From an uncultured Nonlabens sp. (GTDB taxonomy: Bacteria; Bacteroidota; Bacteroidia; Flavobacteriales; Flavobacteriaceae), in the NCBI GenBank assembly GCA_947491755.1, contig CANLKV010000002.1, forward strand, positions 924,585 through 988,584: 64,000 nucleotides of DNA. Direction: 5' to 3'. The translations under genes and the position numbers were made by a program. The notes under the pieces were generated by a model that was given only the letters and a program-made list of their open reading frames with translations, had not been told where the DNA came from and ran no database searches. Each line of letters begins with the position of its first letter. Position 1 is the first letter of the stretch. This document shows, piece by piece, positions 63,583 to 64,000 of the stretch.

Positions 63583-64000
63583 CTTAGAGCAAAGCTCGGT
63601 TTTTCATTGGAAAACCGGGCTTTTGCATTTGAGGAATATCCAAAACGCAGTTTTGAAGATTTGGATCAAATGTAAAAGCCCAGAGATCGCAATAGCGAGA
63701 TCGAGCTTTATTGTCACCAGCGCGTGATCTAGGGATCATGTGACTCATCCCTTCTTCTCCGCTTAGAGCAAAGCTCGGTTTTTCATCGGAAAACCGGGCT
63801 TTTGCATTTGAGGAATATCCAAAACGCAGTTTTGAGGATGTGGATCGAATGTAAAAGCCCATGGATCGCGGTAGCGATATCGAGCTTTATTGTCACCAGC
63901 GCGTGATCTAGGGATCATGTGAATCATCCCTTCTTCTCCGCTTAGAGCAAAGCTCGGTTTTTCATCGGAAAACCGGGCTTTTGCATTTGAGGAATATCCA
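63568..64000 (+). repeat. 179-bp tandem repeats starting with the tRNA-Ser 3' end
   Basis: ATCCCTTCTTCTCCG recurs at 63568 (in the tRNA), 63747 and 63926, exactly 179 bp apart. The third unit runs off the window. Each copy continues with a GAGC-AAA-GCTC hairpin and a second hairpin (CGGTTTT/AAAACCG) ending in TTTT. The units differ at only a few bases. Short ORFs across this region are artefacts of the repeat. Confidence 0.85.

Noticed and set aside
63584..63862. 92-aa minus-strand and 71-aa plus-strand ORFs after tRNA-Ser
   Set aside because: Both are translations of the 179-bp tRNA-tail repeat and hairpins, and repeat their own sequence.

Overview
The window is from a member of the Bacteroidota, most likely a marine Flavobacteriaceae species. 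Evidence: type IX secretion sorting tails, a TonB receptor paired with a DUF4249 lipoprotein, TAnnTTTG promoter boxes, an RteC-type conjugative element regulator, and low-GC coding with Bacteroidota-specific families (DUF3347, DUF2911, DUF6660, DUF6515). A 14-bp palindrome, GCTTTCGCGAAAGC, occurs perfectly 14 times and may point to the Nonlabens/Dokdonia part of the family, but I cannot name the genus.

Positions 1-25056 are heavy-metal cargo in two stacked blocks, all on the plus strand. The copper block (2-15017) holds a truncated CusA-type pump, its TolC partner, an AraC-type regulator with a metal-binding N-terminus, a multicopper oxidase with a Met-rich insert and a barrel-like tail, a DUF3347 lipoprotein, a haem-binding protein, a CopA-type ATPase, and DUF2911, PepSY and DUF305 proteins. 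It ends with a CusB-type adaptor that itself carries a DUF3347 tail. The second block (15065-25056) looks like Zn/Co/Cd/Hg handling: a Cys/His-rich DUF6660 peptide, an RND pump fused to a TolC domain, a CzcB adaptor, a CDF transporter, a Fur-family repressor, a MerT-MerP fusion, a GDCCVxC protein and a CadA/ZntA-type ATPase. Two related palindromes at equivalent promoter positions (15025 and 22225) suggest that the Fur-family protein controls both halves of this block.

Positions 25172-36234 are the regulatory and accessory end of an integrative conjugative element. They hold rteC, an excisionase-like HTH protein, a DnaD-like protein and a DnaC-like ATPase. Next comes a minus-strand cassette that I read as a Pycsar anti-phage system: a membrane effector, a class III nucleotide cyclase, and an unusual third gene combining an E2-like (ubiquitin-conjugating fold) domain with a SEC-C zinc motif. 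Two tiny ORFs lie upstream. Then follow a divergent sigma factor / small acidic protein / ImmA-IrrE protease triad, about 1 kb of non-coding DNA, a broken HELGH protein gene and a four-gene DUF5675/holin-like cassette. No integrase, mobilisation or transfer genes are visible; they would lie left of the window.

At 36409-36976 there are five copies of what looks like a tRNA 3' end, each followed by different or duplicated spacer DNA. This probably marks the boundary between the element and the chromosome.

Positions 37142-64000 are chromosomal: a giant DUF285/BspA-like repeat protein with a T9SS tail, a six-gene operon of envelope proteins (DUF1800, DUF1501) and an ECF sigma/anti-sigma pair, a T9SS beta-propeller-like protein, an M14 peptidase, a patatin, a PAP2 phosphatase, small membrane proteins, an XRE regulator, nitronate monooxygenase, a TonB receptor with DUF4249, a nitroreductase and a SanA-like protein. 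The window ends with tRNA-Ser(UGA) followed by 179-bp tandem repeats, each beginning with the last 15 nt of the tRNA.
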